A stretch of 64,000 nt of DNA, from contig JAJTUP010000107.1 in NCBI GenBank assembly GCA_021399435.1, positions 120,227 to 184,226 of the forward strand. Direction: 5' to 3'. The position numbers were made by a program, and so were the translations under genes. Each line of letters starts with the position of its first letter. The stretch's first letter is position 1. The stretch comes from Diaporthe sp. PMI_573. Taxonomy: Eukaryota > Ascomycota > Sordariomycetes > Diaporthales > Diaporthaceae. Under the pieces are notes generated by a model. It ran no database searches. It saw nothing but the letters and a program-made list of their open reading frames with translations, and was not told the origin of the DNA. Below, one piece after another: positions 31,451-43,628 of the stretch.

Positions 31451-32690
31451 CAGGGTTGAAAGCCACTCCACTCAATCCACTGGCTGCTCGAGTGGAGTGG
31501 GTAGATTATAATCCACTGAATATCTCAGTATAGTGGATCCACTGGAGGCTTCCGTGGATTATGGTGGATTGGGTGGATTGGCAAGTGCCTCTATTTGTAA
31601 TGGTGAATCTATTCCCGGACCCCTTGCCCACCTACGCCCCTTGTTCCGACTTCCAAGTGAGACCTATCTCCAACTGGCTTCCATCTCGTCTTGAACACTC
31701 GCCACCTCAGTAAGCCACTTTGTTGCCCACCCTTCAAGCTGTTGATCTGACATCGGAGCCAATTCGAGATTGACTCTTTCTTCATCTATCGAGCTATCGA
31801 GATAAAGAAGGGATCTAAATCATGAATAATACCCGCCCTCAGCCATGACCGCAATACCTGGCACATCCCGATAATCTGGGCTTCAAGTTGGTGGCGCAGA
31901 GGGCTCACCCGACCTGCTGCTGAGAAAAGACGCTCACACTCAGCAGACATTGGTTGTATCGTGAGAAAGTCAAGCGCCATTCGCGATAAGTTGGGATACT
32001 TGAATCGCTTCTCGTGCCAGTAAGCGAGAGGATCGTCGACGGAGCCATCGCCACTTTCGCAGTGCGTAATCCAATGGAGGTACCGGTATTCGTCTTCGCC
32101 TGGCGTGAGGCCATCGTGACCTGCTTCTGTCGCTGTGTAGCGGTTTCGTTTAAGGTATTCCCGGAACGGCTTGTCCGAAGTCTTCCGCTGCTTTGGAACT
32201 GGCTCAACGGCGGATGGCCTCTCTGTAGGTAAAGTAGCCTCCCGATATTCAAAACGCCAGACATCGTGAACGATTTTTTTTCGCCTCGTCAATCCACTCG
32301 GGGCGGTCAGTCCAGTTGCGTTCAAACCATTTCCATCGGTATGCGGGATGGAGCGCCAGGCCAGTGTAGTACATGGGCGTCTCACTCAATGTCTCGTAGT
32401 ACTCGTTTAATTTTTGCCAGCCCAAATTGATGTTGATCCTGAAGTGTTCAGGATCAGGGAAGTCCTTGGCGATATCCTTGAAGCGTTCAAGCTGCTCGAG
32501 AAGGAATTCGAAGCCTTGAATCACGTCCCAAATATTGCCATATGACCCAGTCCACCCACGCTTCCGCTTGCGGATCTGTCCGTCGCCTTCGAGCATCTTG
32601 ATCGTGGCTTCGTAGTAACTAAGGATATCCGCAAATATCTCGACCACCTCCCAGTCCTTGTCGGATAGCTGGTTCTCCGATGTCGCTTAT
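31451..32690 (-). pseudogene. hAT-4 element, 3' part with transposase C-terminus
   Basis: The terminus begins CAGGGTTGAAAGCC at 31451 and is followed by subterminal CCACTCCA and CAATCCAC motifs. The transposase C-terminus is read from 32690 leftwards: NQLSDKDWEVVEIFADILSY, HFRININLGWQKLNEYYETL, LALHPAYRWKWF, then after a frameshift in an A8 run (32274-32281 on the plus strand, T8) IVHDVWRFEYRE, DPLAYWHEKRFKYPNLSRM, MSAECERLFSAAGRVSPL, stop at 31786. The Glu of ECERLF is kept. The N-terminal two thirds are missing; the Helitron begins at about 32700. Confidence 0.82.
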
Positions 32691-32760
32691 ATCACTGAAG
32701 ACGCTATCCCACCGTCGGTATCGTTTTGCCTCCCGTTCGTCACAACACTACGGTATCTGG

Positions 32761-35278
32761 GTCAGCGGCCCCTCCCTCTCTGCAGTGTATAGTGTAGCCA
32801 TATGCTTACCTCACTCACTAGGGTATCAAGGTATCGGCACACCTGCTCCGCGTACCCCCAGTCATCTCGCATGTCATCCAGGACAGTGGGCAGTTCCACG
32901 TTGGCGTCGAGCCATAAGAACCCGTGGAGGTGCTCCGCCCCCCTTTCGTTCGTCTCGACGCAGCCATAATAGCCAGAGACCTTGCCGAATATCGACTGTT
33001 TCCCTACGCGCACGCAGTGATGGAAGAAGAGACGGATCTCGCGGTCGAAAAACTTGGCGGAACTCACAGGATCTCGCACTACATGCTGTACCCGCCCGAT
33101 GTGCTTCCGGAGCTGGTCCACTAAGTGCCTGGCCAGTTCTCCGCTCAGGGCCCGGTAAGCAGTCAGCTTTATATTTACCTCGTTGGTCAGATCGTTGGGA
33201 TTGAGGGTGAACCAAATCGTCTTCATCCCCAGCAGTAAGCTGAGGGAGTTGATCTTGCGACGGTGGCCAAGTCTGGCTTCGTTCGACATATGCTGCCCAT
33301 GGCCGAAGGCGCTGAGCTCTCGAAGTAGGAAGGAGACGTCCTCGTTGGCTGTCGTCCTGGTCTGGCGGTATTCTTCCTCCGCTACCTCGATCTCGCTGGC
33401 AGTCAGTGTGCGGAGGATCTGCTCCACCCGCGCAAAGGACCGCTTTTGCATACGTATATAGTTAATCCGCCGATTCTCCGAGCGTACCAGCATATTGTAT
33501 ATGAGGAAGGGAAAGGCTGGATGCGTCGCGAAAAGGCCGCCTGCTACTAGTCAATTCGGTCCGACCTTCCTGTTCGGCGGGTACACACCATGTCTCTGGA
33601 GCAGCAATCTCGCCCAACTCTGCAGGGTGAAGTTACGGTCTTCACTACGGCTACTATTGATGTCCGTGAATCCGATACCGGCTTCCTCCGCTAACTTAGG
33701 CCCTCCTCGGCCCCACGGGAACAGGCAGGGGAAGGTCTTGGGGAAGAAGTCGGGGTCATTACTGTCGGCATACTCCTCACCCCGCTGGTTGATAATAAAG
33801 GGCTCCGTCGTGCCGGCAAAGTATCCGATGCCATCCTCGTTGCGCCTGCGCTTCTTACCCCGATGGCGACCATCAATCTGGTCCAGGCCGGCCCGGAACC
33901 ACCGAAGCCGTTCTCTGGGACCGTGGTCAGCCGCCTCGTCGAGCCCCAACATCCCTGTCGAGACCATCTCGGTTAGCTCTTGCTCTATGTGGCGTGGATC
34001 TAGCTCTTCTGTCTGGAGATGCCGCGCCTGCAGGCCGCCTAGTCTCGCGTTGCTTTCATTCTCTTGGCGCACAACGTCGTCTTCGCGGTGCTCCAACATA
34101 GCTAGCACCTCTTCGGCGGTACGAATAGGCTGCTCTTCACGGCCGCGCTCAACGGCCGACACATAGTGTCCAGTCCGGATTTGGTCCTCTGGGCTCAGCT
34201 CGTACGGAACCATGTTGTCGAATATAGCCTCCGGCACCTCGGTACCAGCACACCAGTCCCCCCAGCTCCGGAGGTTCTCCTCACTGATACAAATATCTCG
34301 GTATAACGGGTTATACCGCTTCAGCCAGGTAAGCGCGCGTTTCAGCCGCTGTGGATGGACCGACATCATCCAGGCAATGTCTGTAGGCACCGGCTTCCGC
34401 GGTGCTACGAAGCACACGTGGATCCTCTCTACCTCGTCGACCATGGGGTGCGGGAGCACTTCAGACACCAAATTCTCCACGTCGTTTGGGAAAACAGTGA
34501 TGTGGCCCTTCTTATGCTTACGATATCGGCCGTTGGTGGCCTTCTCGATATCGATCTGGAACTTGGTGATCCAACCACAAGGTATATACAGGCCGATGAG
34601 TCGCTCCTCCAGTGGAGTCAAGCATTGCAGTGCCGCAGGATATCTATGAACGCATCCGAGGCCGAAGTTGTTGACTTGGCAGGCACGTGGGAGCCTACCC
34701 GCCTCCAAGGCATGACCACAGTCTTGGCAGACAGGGAACCCATCCGGCCCTTCACGGGGGAAGCATTGTCGGCATGCGAAATGTTCCCGATCCTGACGCG
34801 TGAGGCGCTGTTCCGCCTGCCGATACAACGGCTCGAGCACCGTCCACTTCCAGTCTGAGACATCGATGGATGCCTTCTGCTCATAGCAGACGACGCAGTG
34901 TGCCAGCTCCATGGTGTTCTCGTCATGCATCTTGTTGTAGAAGTCACGGACCGTCTCCAGTTGGAGTTCGCGCGGTCTCGGCTCAGTCCATGTATGGTCC
35001 GTCGAATCTCTAACCCTCTGCTCCCAGCGTTCATCCATCGCCTTCAGGGTCTCCTGCAAAGACGTCTTTCGCTCTTGGAAGAGCGGAGAGACTGGAGTGT
35101 CCACAATCGGATGGTTCGCTTGTACTGCTGGCCCTGCCGGTTCAACAAGAAGTGCGTTTATGTGGACCGGTGTCGCAGTTGGCGTCTTGGGAAGGAGGCG
35201 GGCCAGTGGCCGTGTTTGTGAGTAGACTCGACGCTTTCTACCCATAGCGCTGGGCGGTGATCCATGAGGTCCCAGCAA
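32761..35278 (-). pseudogene. Helitron Rep/N-terminal protein, helicase missing
   Basis: One frame from 35278 to about 32810 is broken only by a TGA at 33551-33553. The first part has cysteine pairs (CVVCYEQ, CRQCFPREG, CQDCG) and the DUF6570-like stretch LIGLYIPCGWITKFQ and HITVFPNDVENL. The second part is the Helitron-like N domain: RRKINSLSLLLGMKTIWFTL, ARHLVDQLRKHIG, SGYYGCVETNERGAEHLHGF, in which HLH is the HUH metal motif of a rolling-circle Rep nuclease. A GTAAGC donor follows LDTLVSEV at about 32813, but no downstream exon, PIF1 helicase, or tyrosine motif of Rep is found before hAT-4 debris starts. The protein would initiate rolling-circle transposition; this copy cannot. Confidence 0.82.
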
Positions 35279-35279
35279 C

Positions 35280-35622
35280 GACTTTTGTCCGTGGAAATCC
35301 TCTAGCGTCGCCAGAATATCTCTTATTCTTCCTTGATTGAATGCTATTACACAGTCATGGTCTCGTCACACCTGTTTCCCAGCCATGGGGAACTCCGTTG
35401 TGCCGATGTGTCACGGGCAACTACGGCATCAGGCATGAAACGTGACCGAGTGGTCCTGCCGGGGACTTCCCTGCTAACGGGTGACTAGGCCACTGTGACC
35501 AGTATTGTCGTTGCCGTCGTCAGTGCGAGGGCCCCACTTTGTTGGAAACTTTATTGGAAGTTCACGATTCCTTCGAAACGATCTGTGCTCGGACCTGCTC
35601 TCTTTTTCTCTACTAACTCACT
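35280..35622. other. Spacer between Helitron fragment and MYND gene; nothing recognised
   Basis: No 5'-TC Helitron end with clear homology and no gene were recognised. Confidence 0.35.
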
Positions 35623-36498
35623 TTACTTCATCTCGACTTCCAGGTCTTCCATTCCTGCTGCTCCCATCAGCACACGTGCCACGACCTCCTCTCGGCTAAT
35701 CTCCCTGGATCGTGGAGGCTCTCCGGGTCCCGCGACATTGAAGACGGCGCTGTAGGTCACTTTGGTGTCTGTGTCGTCGTCCGCCTCGTCCAGAGGGCAC
35801 CTTGAATCGAATGTCGGCGTCGGCCACGGCGTACACTCTGCCTGGTGGTTTGGCCAGTCCTCCTCTTGGTGCTCTTGCCCACAATACCCCGCGACGTGAC
35901 AGCCCCCGCATTCCCTCAGCCCTTCCCTTTTCTTGCATACTCTACAGGACATCAGCCCTGCGAAGAGTCCTGGGTCCGGGCCACTAAGGCCACCATCTGG
36001 AGAGCGCCTCCTCGACATTACTTGCAGCATGCGCTGGCGGGTCCGCGTCCGACATTTCAGGTCCCCGCAGAACGGATCCACGACGACCACAGCGTGAGGT
36101 TCTGGAGCATCAAGGAACGGCATCGGTGGTAGATATTCAGTGGCCGTTGCCGGTAACCCACACGCACACGAGGCCGGACTGGCACGCCGGAGGCAAGTCG
36201 TCTCGTTCTGCTCCATAATGCTATTCATCGCCGCGTCCCACAGCTGCCTTTCCTCGGGTCTCGCCTGGTCTGAATCGTCTCCTGCCCTGATGATGCGATT
36301 AGGTATATCGTAGGACACATCGAACTTGATGCGTACACGATAGCAGAGGAAATCAAACCGAACGCGTGTTGTTGTCATCTTGGCGTTGATACTGTTCACA
36401 ATCTGGGGTAGAATGTGGAAACACTTCTTGCGCCGCAAATGACGTAGTGGGGAGTACGGATCCGTATTTGAAGAGACGTTGCGACCTCTCCACCCCAT
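35623..36498 (-). CDS. MYND-type zinc finger protein
   Basis: The 291-codon frame is uninterrupted. A later ATG (MTTTRVRFDF, about 36376) may be the real start, because the first 40 residues are low in family character. The MYND finger is at about residues 182-220: CRVCKKREGLRECGGC, YCGQEHQEEDW, HQAEC, giving the expected C-x2-C ... C-x2-C ... C-x3-C ... H-x3-C ligand set. A Cys-rich segment (CLRRASPASCACG) precedes it. MYND fingers mediate protein interactions with proline-rich partners. The C-terminal 70 residues are acidic. No SET domain is seen. The protein seems intact and lies just upstream of the Helitron fragment on the same strand. Confidence 0.8.
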   Translation of the reverse strand: MGWRGRNVSSNTDPYSPLRHLRRKKCFHILPQIVNSINAKMTTTRVRFDFLCYRVRIKFDVSYDIPNRIIRAGDDSDQARPEERQLWDAAMNSIMEQNETTCLRRASPASCACGLPATATEYLPPMPFLDAPEPHAVVVVDPFCGDLKCRTRTRQRMLQVMSRRRSPDGGLSGPDPGLFAGLMSCRVCKKREGLRECGGCHVAGYCGQEHQEEDWPNHQAECTPWPTPTFDSRCPLDEADDDTDTKVTYSAVFNVAGPGEPPRSREISREEVVARVLMGAAGMEDLEVEMK

Positions 36499-36499
36499 G

Positions 36500-37546
36500 A
36501 TCCCTGCCCAAGTATCAGCTGATGATAGCTAAGCTTTGATACGATGTAATTTACCACTTTTAGCCTTTCGCACGAGCCTGTACTATCGAGGTCCGTTTTG
36601 AAGATTGATTGAACATAACGAGTACTCAGGATGGGTAGATCTATCTTGTCTACAGGTAAAATCGCTGTGACCCTGTTAGTGGCTCGCGAATTTCAACCAG
36701 CTGTTCCAACCTGTCAACTGCATACAACACCAATAACCCATGCCCCAGCTGAGAACAGCCGTAGACGCATGGTTTTTCCGCACGGACGCATGACCTTCTC
36801 TGCCTGAAGACGTCCTGATGCGGAGCGCCAGCTCTCTCTTTTCCTTCCTAACGGGAGGCCCTCCTAGCAAGCCGGCTTGACGGCTGCTCCCCAGTTTTAG
36901 TCTTCTTCTCGGCGGTCACCAGGAAAGGGTGCCGTCACCTACATTCCATTGGCTGTCGTTGTTTCCGCGGAGGTTCACCGGCTGCACGGGACAAGTCTTG
37001 GGACGGGTCTTCCCTAATTAAACTTTATCACCCCCACGAACGACATGATCCACCAACCAATCCCTGTCTTAACAGCTCCTGTTCACTCGATTGACGATTT
37101 GCAAATGTAACACTACAAGACGGCTACCCCGGTGTATGAACTCTGCCGTGCCATCTGGTGTCTCCCGGTTCAAGAGCACCAACTTTAAAGCAACTCAAGG
37201 GATCCACTGCGAAGTCTTCAGAAGTCACGATTTTACAAGGATAAGGGTATCCCCCAGGCCGGTACAAGGACATCGGAATCCTGAAACGGAAAACCGATTC
37301 TTCGCATGTGGCGCCGACCTTTGCAAACACTAAGCCCGCCCATACTGCAGGAGTCCAAGGGTCAACATTGTGTGTAAGCCATTAGAAGTTGGCGAATGCA
37401 GCAGCCTCCTTTCGGTTTCGGCATATATCGAATGCGAGAAGGGAGAGTGTAATTACAAAATGTAACAATCAGCATTATGTTGCATTTCCTATCTCTCGGA
37501 ATGAGATGCCTGGTTTGGGCAGCAACTCCGTCCTGGTCCGGATGAT
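36500..37546. other. No recognisable gene
   Basis: About 1 kb without coding similarity on either strand; it would hold the promoter of the MYND gene. Confidence 0.4.
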
Positions 37547-37554
37547 GAAGGGAT

Positions 37555-40500
37555 CAGTGATGTTATTGGATTGGATTGGAGCTGGATCCGAGCCTCGATC
37601 CAATCCAGTCCAGACGTGGGGACAGGCAGCCTCCAGGATATCCAGAACCGATCCAGTTCATATCTTTACCCTTTTGGGACAATCAATGAGCCGCTGAATA
37701 AGCAGACTTGGAGTAGAACTGTTCTTGTCCTTGGGTTATGACACCACCTAACTACGGAGCTCATGTTCTCTAGCAACTTGCGTCTCCAGTATGTTCTTCT
37801 CGCTTCCATCATCTTCGCCGCCTTCCTCTCCCTCACCCAGCCCATCCGCCCCAACTGTACTCCCTGCCTCACCCTCCATCAAACCGATGGCAGAGTCATC
37901 AAATGCCTTCTGCTCCGGGCGACCATACCAAGCTCGTAAGCACTCGCTGGCTTCAATGACGTCCATCCGGAGCCGCGAGCGATGATCTGTAAGGAGGAGC
38001 TTGGCGCTGCTAAAAAGGCGCTCACACTCATCTGACATGGGAGGCAGGGCTAAAACGTCCAGCGCCATGCGAGCTAGGTCCGTCTGCGAGTGGTAACGCT
38101 CATTCCAGTACTGGATGGGGTCGAATTCCTCGTCATCATTAAGGCCGATAACGTCAGCGGTGATAAACTCATTGTAGTGATCCGTTGAGGGCAGTTCGGG
38201 GCTTGAATTAGGGTCGAGGTGGTGTAGTTTGAGACGCTTGTGGTTTCTCACTGAAGTAAACGATTTCTCTTTCGGTTCTGTGGCCTTAAAGACGTGGGTA
38301 GGAACTGGCGCGCCGTGGGCGAACTTGCCTTTGTATTCGTCAACCCAGAGCTCCTTAACTGCTCCAACAGCAGCTTGGATCCAGGCACGCTTATCATCAC
38401 TGCCATTCCAAACCTGATAGTACCATTGGTTCTTAAGGCTTGGATTCAACGATATGGCGGCGTAGTAAGCGGGCGATTCATCGGCCTTGTTGTAGTACTT
38501 CTCGCATTTCTGCCAGGCAACTTCTGCAGCCGCAGCAAGCCAGTTATAGTCGTCGAATTCGTTCTGCTTATCCTGTCTATTCGGGCCACGCTTCCGCATT
38601 GCGTCTTCGGCGAGCTGTTCAAACTTTCGCTGAGCAAGGTGGATTTCGTCTATAAGCCAGTCTAGCGATTGAAAATGATCTGCAAGAGTCCACTGTCTGC
38701 CTTCGTTCATTACTGTGGCCTCGTAGAATGTCTCGAGTTGGTCATGGAGGTGTCCGAGTTCGTCCCATTGCCGTGGGCTGAGGCGTTGGTCCAGGACGTC
38801 TCTGTCGCTTCGTGGAGGCTCATATTGATCGCAGAAGAGCTGGATACGTTCTTTGACATTAAGAGCGCGTCCAATCGATAAGAAATAAGAATTCCAGCGT
38901 GTAGACTGACTTTGAACAAGCTGCAACAAACTCCAACGTCAGTACTGAAACCGGAAGTGTAGGACGCCGCGACTACCTTGCGACGCGCACTAGGGGGGCT
39001 TACCTCCAATCCGTCAAATGCAGCCAGATCGCCGCCAATTTGTATTGATCTGAAGAATTGGCGCCGTTGAGGGCTAGCTCTAATGTATCGTACGATATTA
39101 TGGAGCCTCCCGATTGCACCGCGCTTCTTCCACAGCTCACGAATCCGTGTGTAGTCCCCTTCTCGATACGCAGAGTCCAGATCCTTGCAGGTCTTCGCAG
39201 CATCCTTTCCCATAATAAACGCCTGGGCGCAGAGATTGACGATATGGCCAAAACACCGAAGGCGTCGTCGTACGCGATGTTTCCTGCTCATGTGCGGGTA
39301 AAGAGCCTGCAGGACCAGGTCGATGCAGGCATCATTCGAACTTGCATTGTCTGCCATGAAATAACCGATCCGGCCACTGATCCCGTAGTCATCAAATATA
39401 TGTAGGAGGGCATCTGCCATATTCTCACCTGAATGTTCGCCAACCAGTTCGCGAAGAGCCAGAACAACCGTTCTTCTCTTGCCGCTTCTGTTGATAAAGT
39501 GCGCGACACATCCGAGGATAGCCTGATAGTTCGGTGACGTCCATAAATCGAACGATATCGATATATTCCTGTGGGCCGCTTGCATTTCTTGACGCAGGTT
39601 GTCCTTTCGTGCCTCAAAGGCCTCTATTATCCATCTGCGAATCACTAGTCTCGCCTTTGGAAGGAGTGTTGCCAGGCCAGGGAAAACATAGAAGAGGAGT
39701 TCGCGAAAGTATAGGTTCTCGATTTGAAAGAAGGCGATGTGACAATAGACGATCCATCGAATCAGAAGTTCCTTGAACTCGTCAAATCGGCGTTTGAATA
39801 CAACGGTGGATATGTTGTTGAAGTCGACAATTGATGGCTGCGATGGGTGGCGCTTTGGATGTCCGTGCTCACCAGTCTCCCTATCGATTTGGTGTTTCGA
39901 TTCCAGGTGGTCTAAGGCAGTACAATTGCCCTTGCCGGAAATAGGAAGTCCCTGTTGGCGCTGCTGCTGTTCGCACAGATAACAGTACCAGAACCTCTTC
40001 GTCGGGTCCTGCTTGAGTTGTATGTCTTCACCATACTGCCAGACGACTGATGTCCTTTTCTTGGTGTGCTTTTGGGACTTTGCCACAACAGAGTAGCGTA
40101 CATATTGCTTCCCATTCAGCTTGAATTCGTCGGGTTCGATCAGGGTTCCGTCGGGGTCGTTTGGGCGAGGACTAATATATGTTGGAGCAAGAATAACTGT
40201 CAGAATCAGGACGGCGACCGCTGGCAGCACCGAAATAGCTGGAGATAGTGGCCATGGTGTAGCTGGTGAGTGGACTGTTCAGACACGTCTGCCACAGTAG
40301 AAGGACTGCTGAAGTCGCGAGCGACGCGTTTGCCTCCGTGCTTTTAATAGCGTAGCAATCTGCACGCGTTGGATGTTAACCCAATAGCGGAACGATAGTT
40401 CGCGCGTCGTGTCGTGGTCTGCGACGGCAGCTGCGACGGGAGACTCCTCATGACCACTCAATTAGGCTTAGCTCTTGCCTTATCAGGTTAGACCATTGGA

Positions 40501-40625
40501 GCTCCAGGAGCTGGTTGCCAATCAATCCAATCCAGTCCAAATCTTCGAGAAACCCAAATCCAGTCCAGCCATTTTCCGACAAATCCAGTCCAATCCAAAT
40601 TGCCTCCAATCCAATAACATCCCTT
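37555..40625 (-). mobile_element. hAT-5 element, complete with target-site duplication
   Basis: The element is 3071 bp with inverted ends CAGTGATGTTATTGGATTGG (left) and, on the other strand from the right, AAGGGATGTTATTGGATTGG. The flanking octamers GAAGGGAT (37547-37554) and CAAGGGAT (40626-40633) agree at seven of eight positions, the 8-bp duplication expected of hAT. Subterminal DNA carries many CCAATCC and CCAGTCC motifs in both orientations, probable transposase-binding repeats. Confidence 0.9.
37748..40230 (-). CDS. hAT-5 transposase, one intron, near intact
   Basis: Exons 40230-39004 and 38920-37748 join in frame over an 83-nt GTAAGC...TTGCAG intron to about 800 residues. Seen in order: BED-like finger (FWYCYLCEQQQ, CTALDHLESKH), first Asp in NISISFDLWTSPNY, second Asp in GYFMADNASSND, RCFGHIVNLCAQ, STRWNSYFLSI, and hATC with DPIQYWNERYHSQTDLARM, MSDECERLFSSAKLLL, DVIEASECLRAWYG. 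All three catalytic acids are kept. The N-terminus is uncertain: no ATG opens this frame, and a good candidate start (MATISSYFGAASG, 40255) lies one base out of frame, so either an indel or an unrecognised splice exists. Otherwise it is the best candidate for an active hAT here. Confidence 0.85.
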
Positions 40626-40818
40626 CAAGGGATGGGAGGGGTTGGAACAGAAAAAGTGATGTTGGGCTGATTCAGGAAAACATAATTGTAGGATCTCAAG
40701 GCCGCCTCAGGATATCGAGTGGCTAGCAATAGATCACCGAGGTTTCACACAGCAACTAGAAAATTTCACAGTCCATGACAGTAAGACCTTCTGTCCAAGC
40801 CGAAGTTTACTGATCAGA

Positions 40819-42744
40819 ATGGATTCCGCAATCAGCGGGGGTTTTCTTACCGACATAACGCCTGATGGCATCGTTTCCTTAACTGCTTTACCAAATTCAA
40901 ATCAGAAGCGGTTGATATGGGTTCTGCTATTGTTCATCGTACCGATTATCTACTGCCATCACAATTCCAGGTCGAGAACTAGGAATCTCGCGCCTTTAAT
41001 TAACCCGAAGAGTCCCTTCGAGCTCACAAACGAGAGACCCAGGAAAGAGTTCATTGCGAACGCCAAGGGCATCATACATTCGTGGTTCAAGGCTCACCCC
41101 AACAGCCCAGCTCGCGTCAATGATGATGTTGGCCAGTACACCATCCTGCCCCCTCACATGATTGGTGAGGTTGATAGAGAAGAGCTTGTCTCCCTGACAC
41201 GATGGGCTTACAAGGTGCGTTGCGGATGTCTTTCCAAAAATGTCATGAGTCGGTCCGATGGCTGCTGATCCCAAGGCGGAACCAGTACTTTCATGCCAAC
41301 ATTCCGGGATTTGAAGCATTTCTGGAAGGTGCCAACGACAATCAATTCGTAAGAAACGTGATTCTCAAGTTCCTTACGACTAAAAACCTTGGTAAGCTTC
41401 CATAAATCGCACAAAAGCCCAGGTGTGTGGCCGAGCAGTTGAAATATAGAATAGTCGCTAACGCGAGGCCCTCAATCCTTTTTCTAGCCAAGGTCACGGA
41501 ACCAGTGAAAGAGGAAGTAAATCTGGCAATTTCAGACCTCTTTACCGAAAGCAAAGGTGAGGGAAGACACCCAAGACGCTTTGTTTGCTTCGCGTTATAT
41601 CGCACCACGAAGTTCCGTCGCACTAATGACAGATCCCAAAATCATAGAATGGCACTCTGTTCCACTCCGCCCGACGGTCGCCCGCCTGGTCGCGCGGATG
41701 GCTTTTCGGATTTTCCTGGGCGAGCCGCTCTGTAGTAACGAGGCCTGGCTCGAACTGGCAACCCAGTACGCCACGACGGGGTGGAACGCGGCCAACGAGC
41801 TGCGCGATTGGCCCAAGCCCCTTCGGCCTCTGGTGCACTGGTTCTTACCCCTTTGCACCAAGGCCAGGGCCCAGGTGAAGGAGGCCCGAGCTATTATCGG
41901 CCCGTACGCCGAGGAGCGACGCCGCCTTCGGGCCGAGGGCCACAAGTTCAATGACGCGCTGGAGTGGTTCGAGAAGGCTTCCAAGGGCGCTCCGTACGAC
42001 CCTGCCATTGCGCAGCTGATCCTGTCGCTGGCGGCATTGCACGGCACAACAGATTTGATATGCCAGGTGATGACACAGATTGCGAAGCATCCGGAGCTTA
42101 TTGAGACTTTGCGTACTGAGGCTCGTTCTGTGATCGGAGAAAGCGGCTTGACGCGAAAAGGCCTCTATCGGATGAAATTTATGGACGGTTTCGTCAAAGA
42201 ATGCCAAAGAATGAAACCGATCCATAGTGGTAAGCTACCATGCCCGCGAACATTTCACGACCGGTCGCTTCAAGTGATATATCCATTGTACTAATAGTCC
42301 TTTGTTTTAGCCACGATGCGCCGAGTCGCGCTACGAGACCTGCATTTATCTGACGGAACAGTCGTTCCGAAAGGCGAGATGCTAGCTGTTTCAACGCATC
42401 GATTTTGAGATCCGCAAGTCCACGAAGCTCCTGACGTATTCGACGCCTACCGCTGGCTGCGTCTGGGCCAGCAACCTGGAAAAGAAAATCAGGCACTGTT
42501 AATTAGCACTAGCCCAGATCACCTCGGCTTCAGTCACGGTCTCCACGCTTGCCCCGGCCGTTTCTTTGCCGCTAAGGAAGTCAAAATGGCCCTGGTCCAC
42601 CTTATGTTCAAGTACGAGTGGAAGACACCAGCTGACTGGACGGAGAATAACCCGGAGAATAAGCCGGAGAACTCCTTTAACATAGCCACGGACCCGTGGC
42701 TCAAAATACAGATACGTCGACGCGAGCAGGACATTATCGTCTAA
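40819..42744 (+). pseudogene. Cytochrome P450 (CYP503/ent-kaurene-oxidase-like), one nonsense codon
   Basis: Exons 40819-41214, 41286-41391, 41488-41556, 41648-42229 and 42311-42744 have GT-AG borders and sum to 1587 nt, exactly 529 codons, a normal length. A membrane anchor is present (LIWVLLLFIVPIIY), then YTILPPHMIGEV, YFHANIPGFEAFLEG, the I-helix LSLAALHGTTDL, and the heme loop FSHGLHACPGRFFAAKEV. The order and wording match fungal CYP503-type enzymes, whose known member oxidises ent-kaurene. The only defect is TGA at 42406-42408 after STHRF, where relatives have Trp (HRMWD), so TGG to TGA is likely. Everything downstream is in frame, including the Cys ligand. It lies just outside the right end of hAT-5. 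Confidence 0.85.
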
Positions 42745-43628
42745 ATCGTAGTGTGCCAATGATATACAACTTAGTTTGGGGGGGAGGGAAGAAACGTGGG
42801 GGGGGCAGAACCAAAATATCCGGTGTTCCGAAGGGAAGGCTGCGTGAGACTGCCGGTGTCTATAGTGACGTACTCGGAGGGAATGACATCCTTGTAAGCA
42901 TCGAAATCTAGCCGAGTCAGTTTACGTTTGCATATCAGTTAAATCCGCGATGTTCGATCTTGTGGTTGTCATAGCTGGGACTTTTATGGTCGAGCCAGCA
43001 AGTGTTCAGTATCACTATAACCGAGATAGTCTTCTGCAGTATTACTAGTAGTATTCCAATATGCTCCATCTAACTCCTAGTTCTTAACATGCGGACCCGT
43101 TCAGTGTAGACAGAACACCACGACTACTCAAGATTTTTGAATACACGTGGGCTGGCTTTCGTTTGCTCACTCCGCTGATGGTACAGGCAGTGGGTGGTGA
43201 GTGGAGGCCGGAGGCCGGAGCCCACAAGTATGGACTATTTGTATTCTTTAAGTTCCTCTACTAAGCCAGAACGACAACGAGTGTGTTATAAGGACAAAAG
43301 ACAATGTATCTTAATAGATGATTACAGTGAGATTCGCCATGCAAGGCTTTAGCTAGTGATTTTCCAAGCCCACAAATATGCACGTCCCTGAGAGTAGGTG
43401 TCAAGAGGTGGTGCCCCTCCTCCAGGTCTTGGTGACAATCATCTTTGGTACCGGGCGGCCGAGCGGGAGCCCTGGGAGGTCAAGTGCCAGCCACGAGTCA
43501 GACAGCGTGTTGCACACGGGCCGGAGATTCATCGAACATCCGATGCCTCAGGAAATATAAGAATTCAGAAACCCCCCATCTCGAACTCCGTTGTTGCTAC
43601 GAATGTGCAAGTGCAATGCGCACAATTC
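42745..43628. other. No recognisable gene; G-rich runs
   Basis: G-runs lie at 42778-42806. A motif around 43150-43215 (CAGTGGGTGG, GTGGAGGCC) recurs near 45888-45905, suggesting copies of a degraded repeat. Confidence 0.4.

Noticed and set aside
4643..42744. A gibberellin-type gene cluster (GA4-desaturase-like plus ent-kaurene-oxidase-like P450)
   Set aside because: The two lie 36 kb apart with transposons between; the GA4-desaturase label covers a broad family, and no cyclase or synthase gene is present.
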